Below the pieces are notes generated by a model. The model saw only the letters and a program-made list of their open reading frames with translations, was not told the DNA's origin and did no database searches. The translations under genes were made by a program, and so were the position numbers. A DNA stretch of 64,000 nt from Sphingobium sp. (GTDB lineage: Bacteria; Pseudomonadota; Alphaproteobacteria; Sphingomonadales; Sphingomonadaceae): contig JAGIAA010000004.1 of the NCBI GenBank assembly GCA_017745115.1, forward strand, positions 61,249-125,248, written 5' to 3'. Of the stretch, positions 21,366 to 30,654 are shown in pieces. Every line of letters begins with the position of its first letter. Positions within the stretch are counted from its first letter, which is position 1.

Positions 21366-22238
21366 GTGCGAAAAGGGTTGCTGGTATTGCTCCTGTGGGG
21401 AGCCGCGTCGGAAGCCGCGGCCCCATCACCGGAGGCTCCTGTGTTGGAGCCCAGTTCACCATGGCGCGTGGACTTTGGAGAGGGAACCTGTACCCTCTTC
21501 CGTCAATTTAGCGCAGGAAACGGCAACGCAAACGTCCAGCTTCAACGTAGCGGACCGCTTTCGGAGTTCGTGCTCGCGGTCAATCTGCCCGCCACCTCAA
21601 AAATGCCCGACCGCAAGAAGAGATTGGAAGCCCAATTCGGTGGCGACGACAGTTGGATCGCGGCCAATGTCTGGCCCATAAGCCAGGCTCAGGGACGTTT
21701 GAATCTGCAAGGGCAGTTTCCAATGGAGCTGTGGGACAGATTACACCGCCGCTTCATCGACAACACGGCCACCGTACTCAAGCTGCGAATGGATGGACAA
21801 CAGTTCGCATTCAATCTTCAACGGATGAAGGCGCTCAAGGCTGCGCTCGATAAATGTGATGAAGGTCTGATGGCGGAAATAGGCCTTGAAGGCATTGATC
21901 TGAGCAACGTGCTCTCGCGACCGGAGCCGACCATGCCGGTCTGGAGTTGGACGACGCGCTGGGAGCAAAGCGTGCACCAAGACGTAACCTACATGATCAG
22001 CGCTCGAGCCATTATCGACGACACAGGCAAGATCGAGAAATGCATCAACCTCGAGCAGGAGATCAGCTCAGGACGGGCATTCGAAATTGCGTGCGAGCTG
22101 CTCATACAGAATGGACGATTCAAACCGGCCAGAGCGGCCTCGGGCGCTCCGGTCAAATCCTACTACGATATCGCCATCGCCAGGATGCTGACCGACGAGG
22201 AAAAACGCGCAGCCAAGCGCCTCAATTTGAAGAGTTGA
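21366..22238 (+). CDS. Periplasmic protein with TonB-C-like domain
   Basis: A 290-residue secreted protein starting at a GTG, with a signal peptide (MRKGLLVLLLWGAASEAAA). Residues about 30-180 form a domain I do not recognise. Residues about 200-275 fit the TonB C-terminal fold as found in sphingomonad energy-transducer proteins: MISARAIIDDTGKIEKCINL, a Cys pair, and NGRFKPARAASGAPVKSYYD. It has no membrane anchor, so it is unlikely to be a true TonB. Codon use is a little less G+C-rich than its neighbours. It may assist the adjacent receptor; that is inference. Confidence 0.7.
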   Translation: MRKGLLVLLLWGAASEAAAPSPEAPVLEPSSPWRVDFGEGTCTLFRQFSAGNGNANVQLQRSGPLSEFVLAVNLPATSKMPDRKKRLEAQFGGDDSWIAANVWPISQAQGRLNLQGQFPMELWDRLHRRFIDNTATVLKLRMDGQQFAFNLQRMKALKAALDKCDEGLMAEIGLEGIDLSNVLSRPEPTMPVWSWTTRWEQSVHQDVTYMISARAIIDDTGKIEKCINLEQEISSGRAFEIACELLIQNGRFKPARAASGAPVKSYYDIAIARMLTDEEKRAAKRLNLKS

Positions 22239-22250
22239 GCAGTAACGAGC

Positions 22251-23885
22251 CTAGACCAGCCGGCTCTGCTTGACCGCCGCCTCGATGAAGCTCGCGAAGA
22301 GCGGGTGCGGCTCGAAGGGCTTGGACTTGAGCTCGGGATGGAACTGCACGCCGACGAACCAGGGATGGTCGGGCCGCTCGACGATCTCGGGGAGCGTGCC
22401 GTCCGGCGACATGCCCGAGAAGATCAGGCCGGTATTCTCCAGCCGGTCCTTGTAGCCCATGTTGACTTCCCAGCGATGCCGGTGGCGCTCGCTGAGCGTG
22501 TTCGAGCCGTAGATTTGCGCGACATGGCTGTTTGGCGAGAGCTTCGCCTCATAGGCGCCCAGACGCATCGTGCCGCCCAGATCGCCGCCGGCTTCACGCT
22601 TCTGCAGACCCTCGGTGCTCATCCACTCGGTGATGAGGCCGACCACGGGTTCGGGCGTCGGGCCGAATTCGGTCGAGCTGGCGTCCGGAACGCCCACAAG
22701 GTTCCGCATGCCCTCGACGCAGGCCATCTGCATGCCGAAGCAGATGCCGAAATAAGGCACGCGCCGCTCGCGCGCGAACCGGATGGAGGCGATCTTTCCT
22801 TCCGCACCCCGCGATCCGAAGGCACCGGGCACGAGAATGGCGTGCATGGGCTCGAGACGAGCCGCGATGTCGCTATCCGGTTGCTCGAACAGCTCCGCGT
22901 CGATCCAGTGGATGTTGACCTTGACGCGATTGGCAAGACCGCCGTGGATCAGCGCTTCGTTGAGCGACTTGTAGGCATCCTGAAGCCCGACATATTTGCC
23001 CACGACGCCGATGGTCACTTCGCCCTCGGGATTGTCGTAGCGGTCCATGATGTCGAACCAGCGCGTGAGGTCCGGCAACCCCTGGGTCTCGATACCGAAG
23101 GCGCGCAGCACCTCCTCGTCCAGCCCTTCCGCATGATATTGCGCGGGCACGGAATAGATGTTGGGGGCGTCGAGCGCCTGGATCACGGCTTCCTTGCGGA
23201 CATTGCAGAAGAGCGCGATCTTCGCCCGCTCGCTTTCAGGCAGCGGATGCTCGCAGCGGCAGAGCAGGATGTCGGGCTGGATACCGAGCGAGGTCAGCTC
23301 GCGCACGCTGTGCTGCGTCGGCTTGGTCTTCAGCTCGCCGGCAGCCGCGATGTACGGCACCAGCGTCACATGAATGAAGATGGACTGGTTGCGGCCCAGC
23401 TCGTTGTGGAGCTGGCGAATGGCCTCCATGAACGGCAGGCTCTCGATGTCGCCGACTGTGCCGCCGATCTCGCACAGCACGAAATCGACATCGTCCGTCT
23501 CGGCGAGGGCGAACTTCTTGATCTCGTCGGTGACGTGCGGGATGACCTGCACCGTTGCGCCGAGATAATCGCCACGCCGCTCGCGCTGGATGATCGTCTG
23601 ATAGATGCGGCCCTGCGTGACGTTGTCGGCCTGGCGGCTGGAGACGCCCGTGAAGCGCTCATAATGGCCGAGATCGAGATCGGTCTCCGCGCCATCGTCC
23701 GTCACATAGACTTCGCCATGCTGATAGGGCGACATCGTACCCGGATCGACGTTCAGATAAGGGTCGAACTTGCGTGTGCGGACCTTATAGCCGCGCGCCT
23801 GCAGCAGCGCACCGAGCGACGCCGCCATGAGGCCTTTGCCGAGCGATGAGACCACGCCGCCGGTGATAAAAATGAACCGCGCCAT
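22251..23885 (-). CDS. pyrG: CTP synthase
   Basis: A 544-residue enzyme making CTP from UTP, ATP and glutamine. The synthetase domain starts [20 protein letters not shown] with [20 protein letters not shown] and a [11 protein letters not shown] segment. The glutaminase domain has the nucleophile in [13 protein letters not shown] and the His-Pro-Glu triad in [12 protein letters not shown]. Length is normal for the family. It lies downstream of secG on the same strand with an 83-base gap. Confidence 0.98.
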   Translation of the reverse strand: MARFIFITGGVVSSLGKGLMAASLGALLQARGYKVRTRKFDPYLNVDPGTMSPYQHGEVYVTDDGAETDLDLGHYERFTGVSSRQADNVTQGRIYQTIIQRERRGDYLGATVQVIPHVTDEIKKFALAETDDVDFVLCEIGGTVGDIESLPFMEAIRQLHNELGRNQSIFIHVTLVPYIAAAGELKTKPTQHSVRELTSLGIQPDILLCRCEHPLPESERAKIALFCNVRKEAVIQALDAPNIYSVPAQYHAEGLDEEVLRAFGIETQGLPDLTRWFDIMDRYDNPEGEVTIGVVGKYVGLQDAYKSLNEALIHGGLANRVKVNIHWIDAELFEQPDSDIAARLEPMHAILVPGAFGSRGAEGKIASIRFARERRVPYFGICFGMQMACVEGMRNLVGVPDASSTEFGPTPEPVVGLITEWMSTEGLQKREAGGDLGGTMRLGAYEAKLSPNSHVAQIYGSNTLSERHRHRWEVNMGYKDRLENTGLIFSGMSPDGTLPEIVERPDHPWFVGVQFHPELKSKPFEPHPLFASFIEAAVKQSRLV

Positions 23886-23968
23886 GGGAGGAAAGGCCTA
23901 AGCTGTTTTCGCGTGAATGGGCAAGCGGACGAATCCGCCTGGCGTTAAATAAATTTGTGAAACGCCGC

Positions 23969-24343
23969 TTACTGGAGCGGAACGGACTGATTGCCGCCGG
24001 GTGCACCCTGTGCAGGCGCCGCTGCGTTCGGGGCCGGCTGGGCGGGAGCCTGATCCGGCTGTTGCTGCGCTGTCGATGTCGAACCAACCAGCGAGGTATC
24101 GACGCCCTGCCCGCGATGCTGCGTCGCAGCCAGCACTGCCAGGACAATGCTCAGCAGCACGAAACCGGTGGCCAGCACCGTCGTCGCCCGCGTCAGAAAA
24201 TCTGCAGCGCCGCGCGCCGACATGAGGCCCGACGGGCTACCGCCCATGCCAAGACCGCCGCCTTCCGAACGCTGCATCAGGATGACAGTGACCAGCGCTG
24301 CGGCGATCACGGCCTGGACGACGAGGAGGAAGGTAAACAGCAT
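23969..24343 (-). CDS. secG: Protein translocase subunit SecG
   Basis: A 124-residue inner-membrane subunit of the SecYEG translocase. Two membrane segments (residues 3-22 and about 55-72) flank the conserved cytoplasmic loop LMQRSEGGGLGMGG, followed by RGAADFLTRATT. The C-terminal tail from about 75 is rich in Pro, Gln and Ala, common in Alphaproteobacteria. The secG-pyrG order is conserved, but tpiA, often the gene before secG, is not next to it here. Confidence 0.95.
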   Translation of the reverse strand: MLFTFLLVVQAVIAAALVTVILMQRSEGGGLGMGGSPSGLMSARGAADFLTRATTVLATGFVLLSIVLAVLAATQHRGQGVDTSLVGSTSTAQQQPDQAPAQPAPNAAAPAQGAPGGNQSVPLQ

Positions 24344-24531
24344 GAGTGGTTTTGGGCCTGCGATGATGTCGAGAGGCGCGACTTAGGGTTTCGAGCGCCC
24401 ATGGTCAACCTCGGGCGGTTCACGGCCCGGCCGCCAACACCATCCGTTCATGCGCGCGAAAGCGTGCTAGGCTTAACCGCCCGCGCCAGCATCGCGCCGA
24501 CTCAGGGGGGTCGCACGGGCAAGGGGATGCC

Positions 24532-27500
24532 ATGACCTCACCGGTCTTTTTCGACAGTACGGGCAAAAGGCGGCGGCTCGTCGGCCGCCTGATCGCGGTA
24601 TTGCTGACGCTTGTCCTAGCGTCCGCCATCGCCTTCGCCACGACCATCGTCGAAGTGCCGACGACCTCCGCGCTCGACTTCTCGCACGAGCGGCAGCAGC
24701 CCCTGCCCTTCAAGACTCACCTGGCCCATTGGCGCCACCGCATCCCGCAATGGGCAAATCTGGGCCGAAGCGAGCGCCCGATCAACGCGGCATTCTATGT
24801 GCCGTGGGATCCCGAGAGCGTCTCGGCGCTTCGCGAGCATTATGACCGGCTCGACTGGGTGATCGCCAGCAACGCGTCGCTCGACCGCAAGACGCTTGGC
24901 CTTGAGGTCCATATCGACACGCCGCTGCGGGCGCTGATCCGCAGCCGGATCCATCGCCCCAAGCTGTTTCTGATGGTCCAGAACGTCGATGACCGCGTCT
25001 GGTTCGGCCCGGAAATGAACCGGCTCTTCCATGATCCGGCCAAGAGCGACGCACTGATCGACGGCCTGATCGCCGCCGCCAAACGGGTGCGCTGGCAGGG
25101 CGTCGTCTTCGATATCGAAAACATGCCGAACGAGTCTCTCCCGGCTTATCGGGACTTTCTGGCTCGCGCCCATCCCCGCTTCACAAAAGCGGGCCTGCTG
25201 ATGAGCGTGACGGTGCCCGCCGGCGAGCCGGCATGGAATTTGAAGCGCTTCGCCGACGCGGTCGATCATGTCATTTTCATGGACTATGACCAGCATTGGC
25301 AAGGCGGCGAATCCGGACCGATCGCGGCGCAGGACTGGTTCGCGTCGATGCTCGCCGATGCCCGCAGCAAGATCCCGCCTGCGAAGCTGATCATCGCGCT
25401 CGGCAACTACGGCTATGACTGGCACGACGGCATTGCCGACGCGCTCACCGTCAACGAGGCGTGGCTCGCCGCGCACGACAGCGGCGCCAAGCCCGCATTC
25501 GATCCGTCCAGCAGCAACAGTGGCTTCGCCTATGACGAGGATGGCCACAAGCACACCATCTGGATGATGGACGCAGCGACCAGCTGGAACCAGCTCGCCC
25601 TCTTGCGCGGGGGTATTGCCGGCATCGCGCTCTGGCGCCTCGGCAGCGAGGATCCGGGCTATTGGGAAGCCGTCGCGGCCTGGCAGGCCCGCCGCATGCC
25701 GCGCCTGGACGTGATTGCGCCGTCGCCCGGAACCGACATTGACGGCTCCGGCGAAATATTGCGTATCGCAGCGCGCCCGAAAGGTGGCCGTCGCACCGTC
25801 GACTTCGGCAAGGACGGCACCGTCGTCGACCAGCGCATTTCATCGCTCCCGTCGCCCTATGTCGTCCAGCGGACCGGCGCCGCGGACCCCAAGAAGCTCG
25901 CGATCACCTTCGACGACGGCCCCGATCCCGACTGGACGCCGCGCATTCTCGACATTCTCAAGAGCAAGGGCGTGCCCGGCACCTTCTTCGTGATCGGTGA
26001 AAACGCGCTGGAACATCCGGAAATCCTTCGCCGGCTCGTGGAGGAAGGCAATGAGGTCGGCAATCACAGCTACACCCACCCCAATCTTGCGGAAGAATCT
26101 GACCTCGGCGTCAAGCTGGAGCTCAATGCGACGCAGCGGTTGATCGAGGCCTATACCGGACGTTCGACGCGGCTGTTCCGCGCGCCCTATTTCGGCGACG
26201 CCGAGCCGACGACCGCCGATGAACTGCAGCCGGCAGCGTTGGCGCAGGACAAAGGCTATACGATCGTGGGTCTGCACGTCGATCCGGACGACTGGAAGAC
26301 GCCCGGCGTCCAGCACATCGTTCACGACGCCGTGAACGAGGTGCTTGCGGCCTCACCACAGCGCAGCGGCAATATCATCCTGCTGCATGACGGCGGCGGC
26401 CGGCGCGATCAGACCATTGCCGCCCTGCCCCAGATCATCGACCAACTGCGCGCCCGCGGCTACCACTTCGTCACCGTATCGGCCTTGGCCGGCCTCAACC
26501 GCGACACGGTCATGCCACCGGTCAAGGGCTCAGACCTCCTTGCCGTGCGCGCCGATGTCGGCTTCTTCATCGCCATTGCAATGTTGGGCTACGCGCTGCG
26601 CTGGCTGTTCTTCTTCGCGATCGCGCTCGGCATTGCACGCGCCATCTTCATGACGGCGCTGGCGCTCATCGACCGCCGCGCAAGCGAAGATGCACCCACG
26701 GACGCACCGCAACCGCCCGTCTCGGTGATCATTCCGGCTTATAATGAGGAGACCGTGATCGTCGCCTCGGTGGCGCGCGTGCTGGCGAGCAACTATCCCG
26801 CCATGGAAGTGATCGTGGCCGATGACGGCTCCAAGGACGCAACCAGCGCGCTCGTTGCGCAGCATTACGGCAACGATCCGCGCGTACGGCTGATGACGCT
26901 TGTCAACGGCGGCAAGGCAAGCGCCCTCAATCGGGCACTGCAGCATGCGAGTGGCTCGATCATCATCGCGCTCGATGCCGACACGCAATTCCTACCCGAT
27001 ACCATCGCCAAGCTGGTGCGCTGGTTCGCCAATCCGCGCGTGGGCGCGGTCGCCGGCAATGCGCGGGTCGGCAACAAGATCAATCTCGTCACGCGCTGGC
27101 AGGCCATCGAATATGTGACCGCGCAGAATGTCGAGCGGCGGGCGCTGGACGCGCTCAAGGCGATCACCGTGGTTCCGGGCGCGGTCGGCGCCTGGCGGCG
27201 CGAGGCGCTGGATGCCGTCGGCGGCTATCCCGAGGACACGCTCGCCGAGGACCAGGACCTGACGATCGCGATCCAGCGTGCCGGCTGGTGGGTCGAATAT
27301 GACGTCGAGGCCATCGCGCTGACCGAAGCACCCGAGACCTTCCGGGCACTCGGCAAGCAGCGCTACCGCTGGTCCTTCGGCACGTTGCAGTGCCTGTGGA
27401 AGCATCGCGACGTGCTGAAGAGGGGCCGCCCGCGCGGCCTCGCCTGGTTCGGCATGCCCCAGGCCTGGCTGTTCCAGATCGTCTTCGCGGCGCTTTCGCC

Positions 27501-27834
27501 GATCATCGACCTCGCGCTGATCATTTCGGTCATCGATACCTGGGTGCAGATCAACCAGCATGGCTGGGCCCAGACCCAGAGCGATGTATTGCGCATGGGC
27601 GGCTATTGGCTGGTCTTCGTCGCCATCGACCTGCTTGCCGGCTGGATCGCCTATCGCCTCGAACCGACGCGCCAGCGCTTCCCTGCCCTGCTCATGATCA
27701 TGCAGCGCTTCGTCTATCGCCAGCTCATGTATGGCGTCGTCATCCGCTCCATCCATGCCGCATTGCGCGGCCAGGTGGTCGGCTGGGGCAAGCTGGCGCG
27801 GACGGGAACGGTCACGGTGCCGCAGAACCAATGA
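24532..27834 (+). CDS. Three-domain fusion: GH18-like hydrolase, NodB deacetylase, GT2 glycosyltransferase
   Basis: A 1100-residue envelope protein. Residues 17-40 form a membrane anchor. Residues about 75-390 resemble a GH18 chitinase-type barrel (INAAFYVPWD, GVVFDIENMP, VIFMDYDQHW). Residues about 450-655 form a NodB deacetylase (ITFDDGPDPD, HSYTHPNL, RAPYFGDAE, LLHDGGG). After a membrane pair near 680-705, residues about 728-960 form a processive GT2 domain (VIIPAYNEE, ADDGSKD, ALDADT, EDQDLT, QRYRW), then more membrane segments. Such an enzyme could make, trim and deacetylate an N-acetylglucosamine polymer (PgaC/NodC-like). Catalytic residues of the NodB and GT2 parts look intact; the GH18 acid is probably the Glu of FDIE. 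Confidence 0.9.
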   Translation: MTSPVFFDSTGKRRRLVGRLIAVLLTLVLASAIAFATTIVEVPTTSALDFSHERQQPLPFKTHLAHWRHRIPQWANLGRSERPINAAFYVPWDPESVSALREHYDRLDWVIASNASLDRKTLGLEVHIDTPLRALIRSRIHRPKLFLMVQNVDDRVWFGPEMNRLFHDPAKSDALIDGLIAAAKRVRWQGVVFDIENMPNESLPAYRDFLARAHPRFTKAGLLMSVTVPAGEPAWNLKRFADAVDHVIFMDYDQHWQGGESGPIAAQDWFASMLADARSKIPPAKLIIALGNYGYDWHDGIADALTVNEAWLAAHDSGAKPAFDPSSSNSGFAYDEDGHKHTIWMMDAATSWNQLALLRGGIAGIALWRLGSEDPGYWEAVAAWQARRMPRLDVIAPSPGTDIDGSGEILRIAARPKGGRRTVDFGKDGTVVDQRISSLPSPYVVQRTGAADPKKLAITFDDGPDPDWTPRILDILKSKGVPGTFFVIGENALEHPEILRRLVEEGNEVGNHSYTHPNLAEESDLGVKLELNATQRLIEAYTGRSTRLFRAPYFGDAEPTTADELQPAALAQDKGYTIVGLHVDPDDWKTPGVQHIVHDAVNEVLAASPQRSGNIILLHDGGGRRDQTIAALPQIIDQLRARGYHFVTVSALAGLNRDTVMPPVKGSDLLAVRADVGFFIAIAMLGYALRWLFFFAIALGIARAIFMTALALIDRRASEDAPTDAPQPPVSVIIPAYNEETVIVASVARVLASNYPAMEVIVADDGSKDATSALVAQHYGNDPRVRLMTLVNGGKASALNRALQHASGSIIIALDADTQFLPDTIAKLVRWFANPRVGAVAGNARVGNKINLVTRWQAIEYVTAQNVERRALDALKAITVVPGAVGAWRREALDAVGGYPEDTLAEDQDLTIAIQRAGWWVEYDVEAIALTEAPETFRALGKQRYRWSFGTLQCLWKHRDVLKRGRPRGLAWFGMPQAWLFQIVFAALSPIIDLALIISVIDTWVQINQHGWAQTQSDVLRMGGYWLVFVAIDLLAGWIAYRLEPTRQRFPALLMIMQRFVYRQLMYGVVIRSIHAALRGQVVGWGKLARTGTVTVPQNQ

Positions 27835-27836
27835 TG

Positions 27837-27858
27837 TGCTCCTGCGAAGGCAGGAGCA
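27837..27858. terminator. Bidirectional terminator hairpin between GT2 fusion and uvrC
   Basis: TGCTCCTGC (27837-27845) and GCAGGAGCA (27850-27858) form a perfect 9-base stem with a GAAG loop between two convergent genes. No long T run. This CTCCTGCGAAGGCAGGAG type may be a dispersed repeat in sphingomonads; I cannot check copy number here. Confidence 0.6.
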
Positions 27859-27862
27859 CTAC

Positions 27863-29785
27863 CTAGCCGTGAAAATAATCGTAGACCGTTTGCGCCACTG
27901 CAGCGGAAACCCCCGGCGCCCGCTGGAGATCGTCGAGGCTGGCGTTGCGGACAGCCTTGGCTGTGCCGAAATGCATGAGCAGCGCCTTCTTGCGCGCCGG
28001 ACCGATGCCCGGAACCTCATCGAGTGAGCTGACGGTGATCGCCTTGGCGCGCTTCTGCCGGTGCGCGCCGATGGCGAAGCGATGCGCCTCGTCGCGGAGA
28101 CGCTGGAGATAGAACAGCACGGGATGATTGACCGGCAGCATCAGCTCGCGCCCGTCGAGCAAGTGGAAGACCTCGCGGCCCTCTCGGCCATGATGCGGCC
28201 CCTTGGCGACGCCCACCATCGGCACATCCTCTATGCCGAGCTCCTCAAGAATCTGCCGCGCGGCATTGAGCTGGCCGCGGCCGCCGTCGACCAGCACGAG
28301 GTCCGGCCATTCGCCGGTATCGCGATTGGGATCCTCCTCCTGCACGCGCCCGAAGCGTCGTTCGAAGACCTCGCGCATCATGCCGAAATCGTCGCCTGCG
28401 ATGGTTTCGGGTTTCTTGATGTTGAACTTGCGATAGGCGTTCTTGCGGAAGCCTTCGGGCCCGGCGACGATCATCGCGCCGAGCGCATTGGTGCCCTGGA
28501 TGTGACTGTTGTCGTAGACCTCGATGCGGTCCGGCGGCCCTTCGAGGGCGAACAGGTCGGCCATCTCGTTGAGCGCCTTGCCGGTCGCGCTGCTCTCCGC
28601 CTGACGCCGCTCCAGCGCCTCGACCGCGTTGCGCTGCGCCTGTTTGATCAGCTTCACGCGGCTGCCGCGCTGAGGCACCTCGATCCGGACCTTGCGCCCG
28701 ATACGCTGGCAGAGCGCTTCCGCGATCAGATCGACCTCGGCCGGCTCGCGGTCGCAGAGTACCAGCGGTGCCGGCGGCACGTCCTCGTAGAATTGCGCCA
28801 TGAACTGCATCAGCACTTCATCCTCGCCCACTTCCGCGGTGTGCACCGGGAAGAAGCTGCGATGGCCCCAATTCTGCCCGCCACGGATGAAGAAGGCCTG
28901 GATGCACATGCCGCCTTCCTTGCTGGCGAGCGCAAAAATGTCGGCGTCGCCCAGTCCCTCGGCATTAATCGCCTGGCTGCCCTGGATGAAGGTCAGCGCC
29001 TTCAACCGGTCACGATAGATGGCAGCCATCTCGTAATCCATGCTCTCGGCCGCACGGGTCATGGCGTCGCCGAGCTTGGTCTGCACCTTGGTGGACTTCC
29101 CACCGAGGAAATCCTGCGCGTCCTGCACAAGCTCATTGTAATTGGCCTCGTCGATCCGGCCGACGCAGGGCGCTGAGCAACGGCGAATCTGATAGAGCAA
29201 ACAGGGCCGCGAGCGATTGGCGAAGAAGCTGTCCGTGCAGCTGCGCAGCAGGAAGAGCTTCTGGAGCGCATTCAGCGTCCGCCGGACCTGCCCCGCCCCC
29301 GCGAACGGGCCGTAATATTGCCCTTTGATCTTGCGCGCGCCCCGATGGAGCTGGACGCGTGGAAACACATGGTCCTCGCGCAGCAGGATGAACGGGAAGC
29401 TTTTGTCGTCGCGCAGCAGCACATTGTAGGGCGGCCTGAAGCGCTTGATGAGTTGCGCCTCGAGCAGCAACGCCTCGGCCTCGCTCTCCGTCGTGACGAT
29501 CGTCATCGAGCGGGTCTGCGCGACCATGCGCTGCAGGCGCTTGGGCAACCGGTCGACCTGCGTATAGTTGGTCACGCGATTGCGCAGCGCCCGCGCCTTG
29601 CCGACATAGAGAACGTCGCCGCGGGCATCCTGCATGCGATAGACGCCCGGACGCGTCGGCAGCGTCTTGATCGTGTCGCGAATGGCGGCAACGCCGGCTT
29701 CGATATCTGGCGTGTCGCTGCCGCGCACCGTATAGGTGGCACGCTCCTCGTTGAAGCGATCCGGGGATGAGGGGCGTTCGGCCAT
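27863..29785 (-). CDS. uvrC: Excinuclease ABC subunit UvrC
   Basis: A 640-residue nuclease making both cuts in nucleotide excision repair. The GIY-YIG domain is at residues about 40-120 (RPGVYRMQDARGDVLYVGKA). The UvrB-binding UVR motif lies in DAMTRAAESMDYEMAAIYRD, the RNase H-like 3' domain in DRIEVYDNSHIQGTNALGAM and DLVLVDGGRGQLN, and the helix-hairpin-helix region at the C-terminus (LDEVPGIGPARKKALLMHFG). The ATG at 29785 (MAERPSSP) fits; an upstream extension lacks similarity. It is divergent from the methyltransferase-like gene. Confidence 0.97.
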   Translation of the reverse strand: MAERPSSPDRFNEERATYTVRGSDTPDIEAGVAAIRDTIKTLPTRPGVYRMQDARGDVLYVGKARALRNRVTNYTQVDRLPKRLQRMVAQTRSMTIVTTESEAEALLLEAQLIKRFRPPYNVLLRDDKSFPFILLREDHVFPRVQLHRGARKIKGQYYGPFAGAGQVRRTLNALQKLFLLRSCTDSFFANRSRPCLLYQIRRCSAPCVGRIDEANYNELVQDAQDFLGGKSTKVQTKLGDAMTRAAESMDYEMAAIYRDRLKALTFIQGSQAINAEGLGDADIFALASKEGGMCIQAFFIRGGQNWGHRSFFPVHTAEVGEDEVLMQFMAQFYEDVPPAPLVLCDREPAEVDLIAEALCQRIGRKVRIEVPQRGSRVKLIKQAQRNAVEALERRQAESSATGKALNEMADLFALEGPPDRIEVYDNSHIQGTNALGAMIVAGPEGFRKNAYRKFNIKKPETIAGDDFGMMREVFERRFGRVQEEDPNRDTGEWPDLVLVDGGRGQLNAARQILEELGIEDVPMVGVAKGPHHGREGREVFHLLDGRELMLPVNHPVLFYLQRLRDEAHRFAIGAHRQKRAKAITVSSLDEVPGIGPARKKALLMHFGTAKAVRNASLDDLQRAPGVSAAVAQTVYDYFHG

Positions 29786-29852
29786 GCCGTCGGATTTAGG
29801 CGCGGCCAAGCCGCTGAGCAACCGGGCGATGTCGACCAGGGGAGAGACGTAC

Positions 29853-30596
29853 ATGAAGACCGGCCTGACCATCCTCGCACTGCTGGCCGCCGCGCCGCTC
29901 ACCGCCCAAACCGTCACGCCGGCCATCAAGGCCGCGCTTGCCGATCCGGGACGTCCCGCCGGCCAGGCCGCGCGCGATGCCAGTCGCCATCCGGGCGAAT
30001 TCCTTGCGCTGGCCGGTATCAAGCCGGGCGACAAGGTCGGCGATTTCATGATGGGCGGCGGCTACTGGACGCAAATCCTCAGCCCGCTGGTCGGCGCCAA
30101 AGGGCATGTCTACGCCTATCAGGCCGCCGAGTTCATCGGTTTCCGGCCCGCTTATGCCGACGAGCAGGCTGCCGCGGTCAAGGGTCACGCCAATGTCACG
30201 CCGCTGTCCATGAAACTGGGCGAGATCGCTTTTCCCGAAAAGCTCGATGCCATCGTGACCGTCCAGAATTTCCACGATCTCTACCTCCCCTTCGGCGGCG
30301 GCCCGGATTTTCCGGTGGTGGTGACCAAGCGGCTGTATGACGCGCTCAAGCCCGGCGGCATCTTCCTCGTCGCCGACCATGTCGCTGCCAATGACCCCGA
30401 CAACAAGGCGCCGACGACGTTGCACCGCATCGAACCCAGTAAGGCGCGGGCCGAGATCGAGAAAGCCGGCTTCGTGTTCGTCAGCGAGAGCAACATGCTG
30501 CGCAACGCCGAGGATCCGCACACCGCGAACGTCTTCGATCCCGCAATCCAGGGCAAGACCGATCAGTGGGTGATGGTCTTCAGGAAGCCGAAATAG
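29853..30596 (+). CDS. Secreted class I SAM-methyltransferase-like protein
   Basis: A 247-residue protein with a clear signal peptide (MKTGLTILALLAAAPLTAQ) followed by a Rossmann-type methyltransferase fold: ALAGIKPGDKVGDFMMGGGY (motif I), ANVTPL and LDAIVTVQNFHDLYLPFG, then RLYDALKPGGIFLVADH. The start follows CAGGGGAGAG; a longer in-frame start would hide the signal peptide. A SAM enzyme in the periplasm is odd because SAM is cytoplasmic, so it may bind another ligand or a bound nucleoside. This family is frequent in sphingomonads and Caulobacter with no assigned function. Confidence 0.85.
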   Translation: MKTGLTILALLAAAPLTAQTVTPAIKAALADPGRPAGQAARDASRHPGEFLALAGIKPGDKVGDFMMGGGYWTQILSPLVGAKGHVYAYQAAEFIGFRPAYADEQAAAVKGHANVTPLSMKLGEIAFPEKLDAIVTVQNFHDLYLPFGGGPDFPVVVTKRLYDALKPGGIFLVADHVAANDPDNKAPTTLHRIEPSKARAEIEKAGFVFVSESNMLRNAEDPHTANVFDPAIQGKTDQWVMVFRKPK

Positions 30597-30654
30597 CAGC
30601 TCCGGCGGCCGGCAGTCCGATCAGCGGTCCGCCCTGAAACAGGCGATCACCGAC

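Noticed and set aside
29786..30049. An 88-residue N-terminal extension of UvrC
   Set aside because: It lies opposite the signal-peptide region of the divergent gene and has no match to UvrC.
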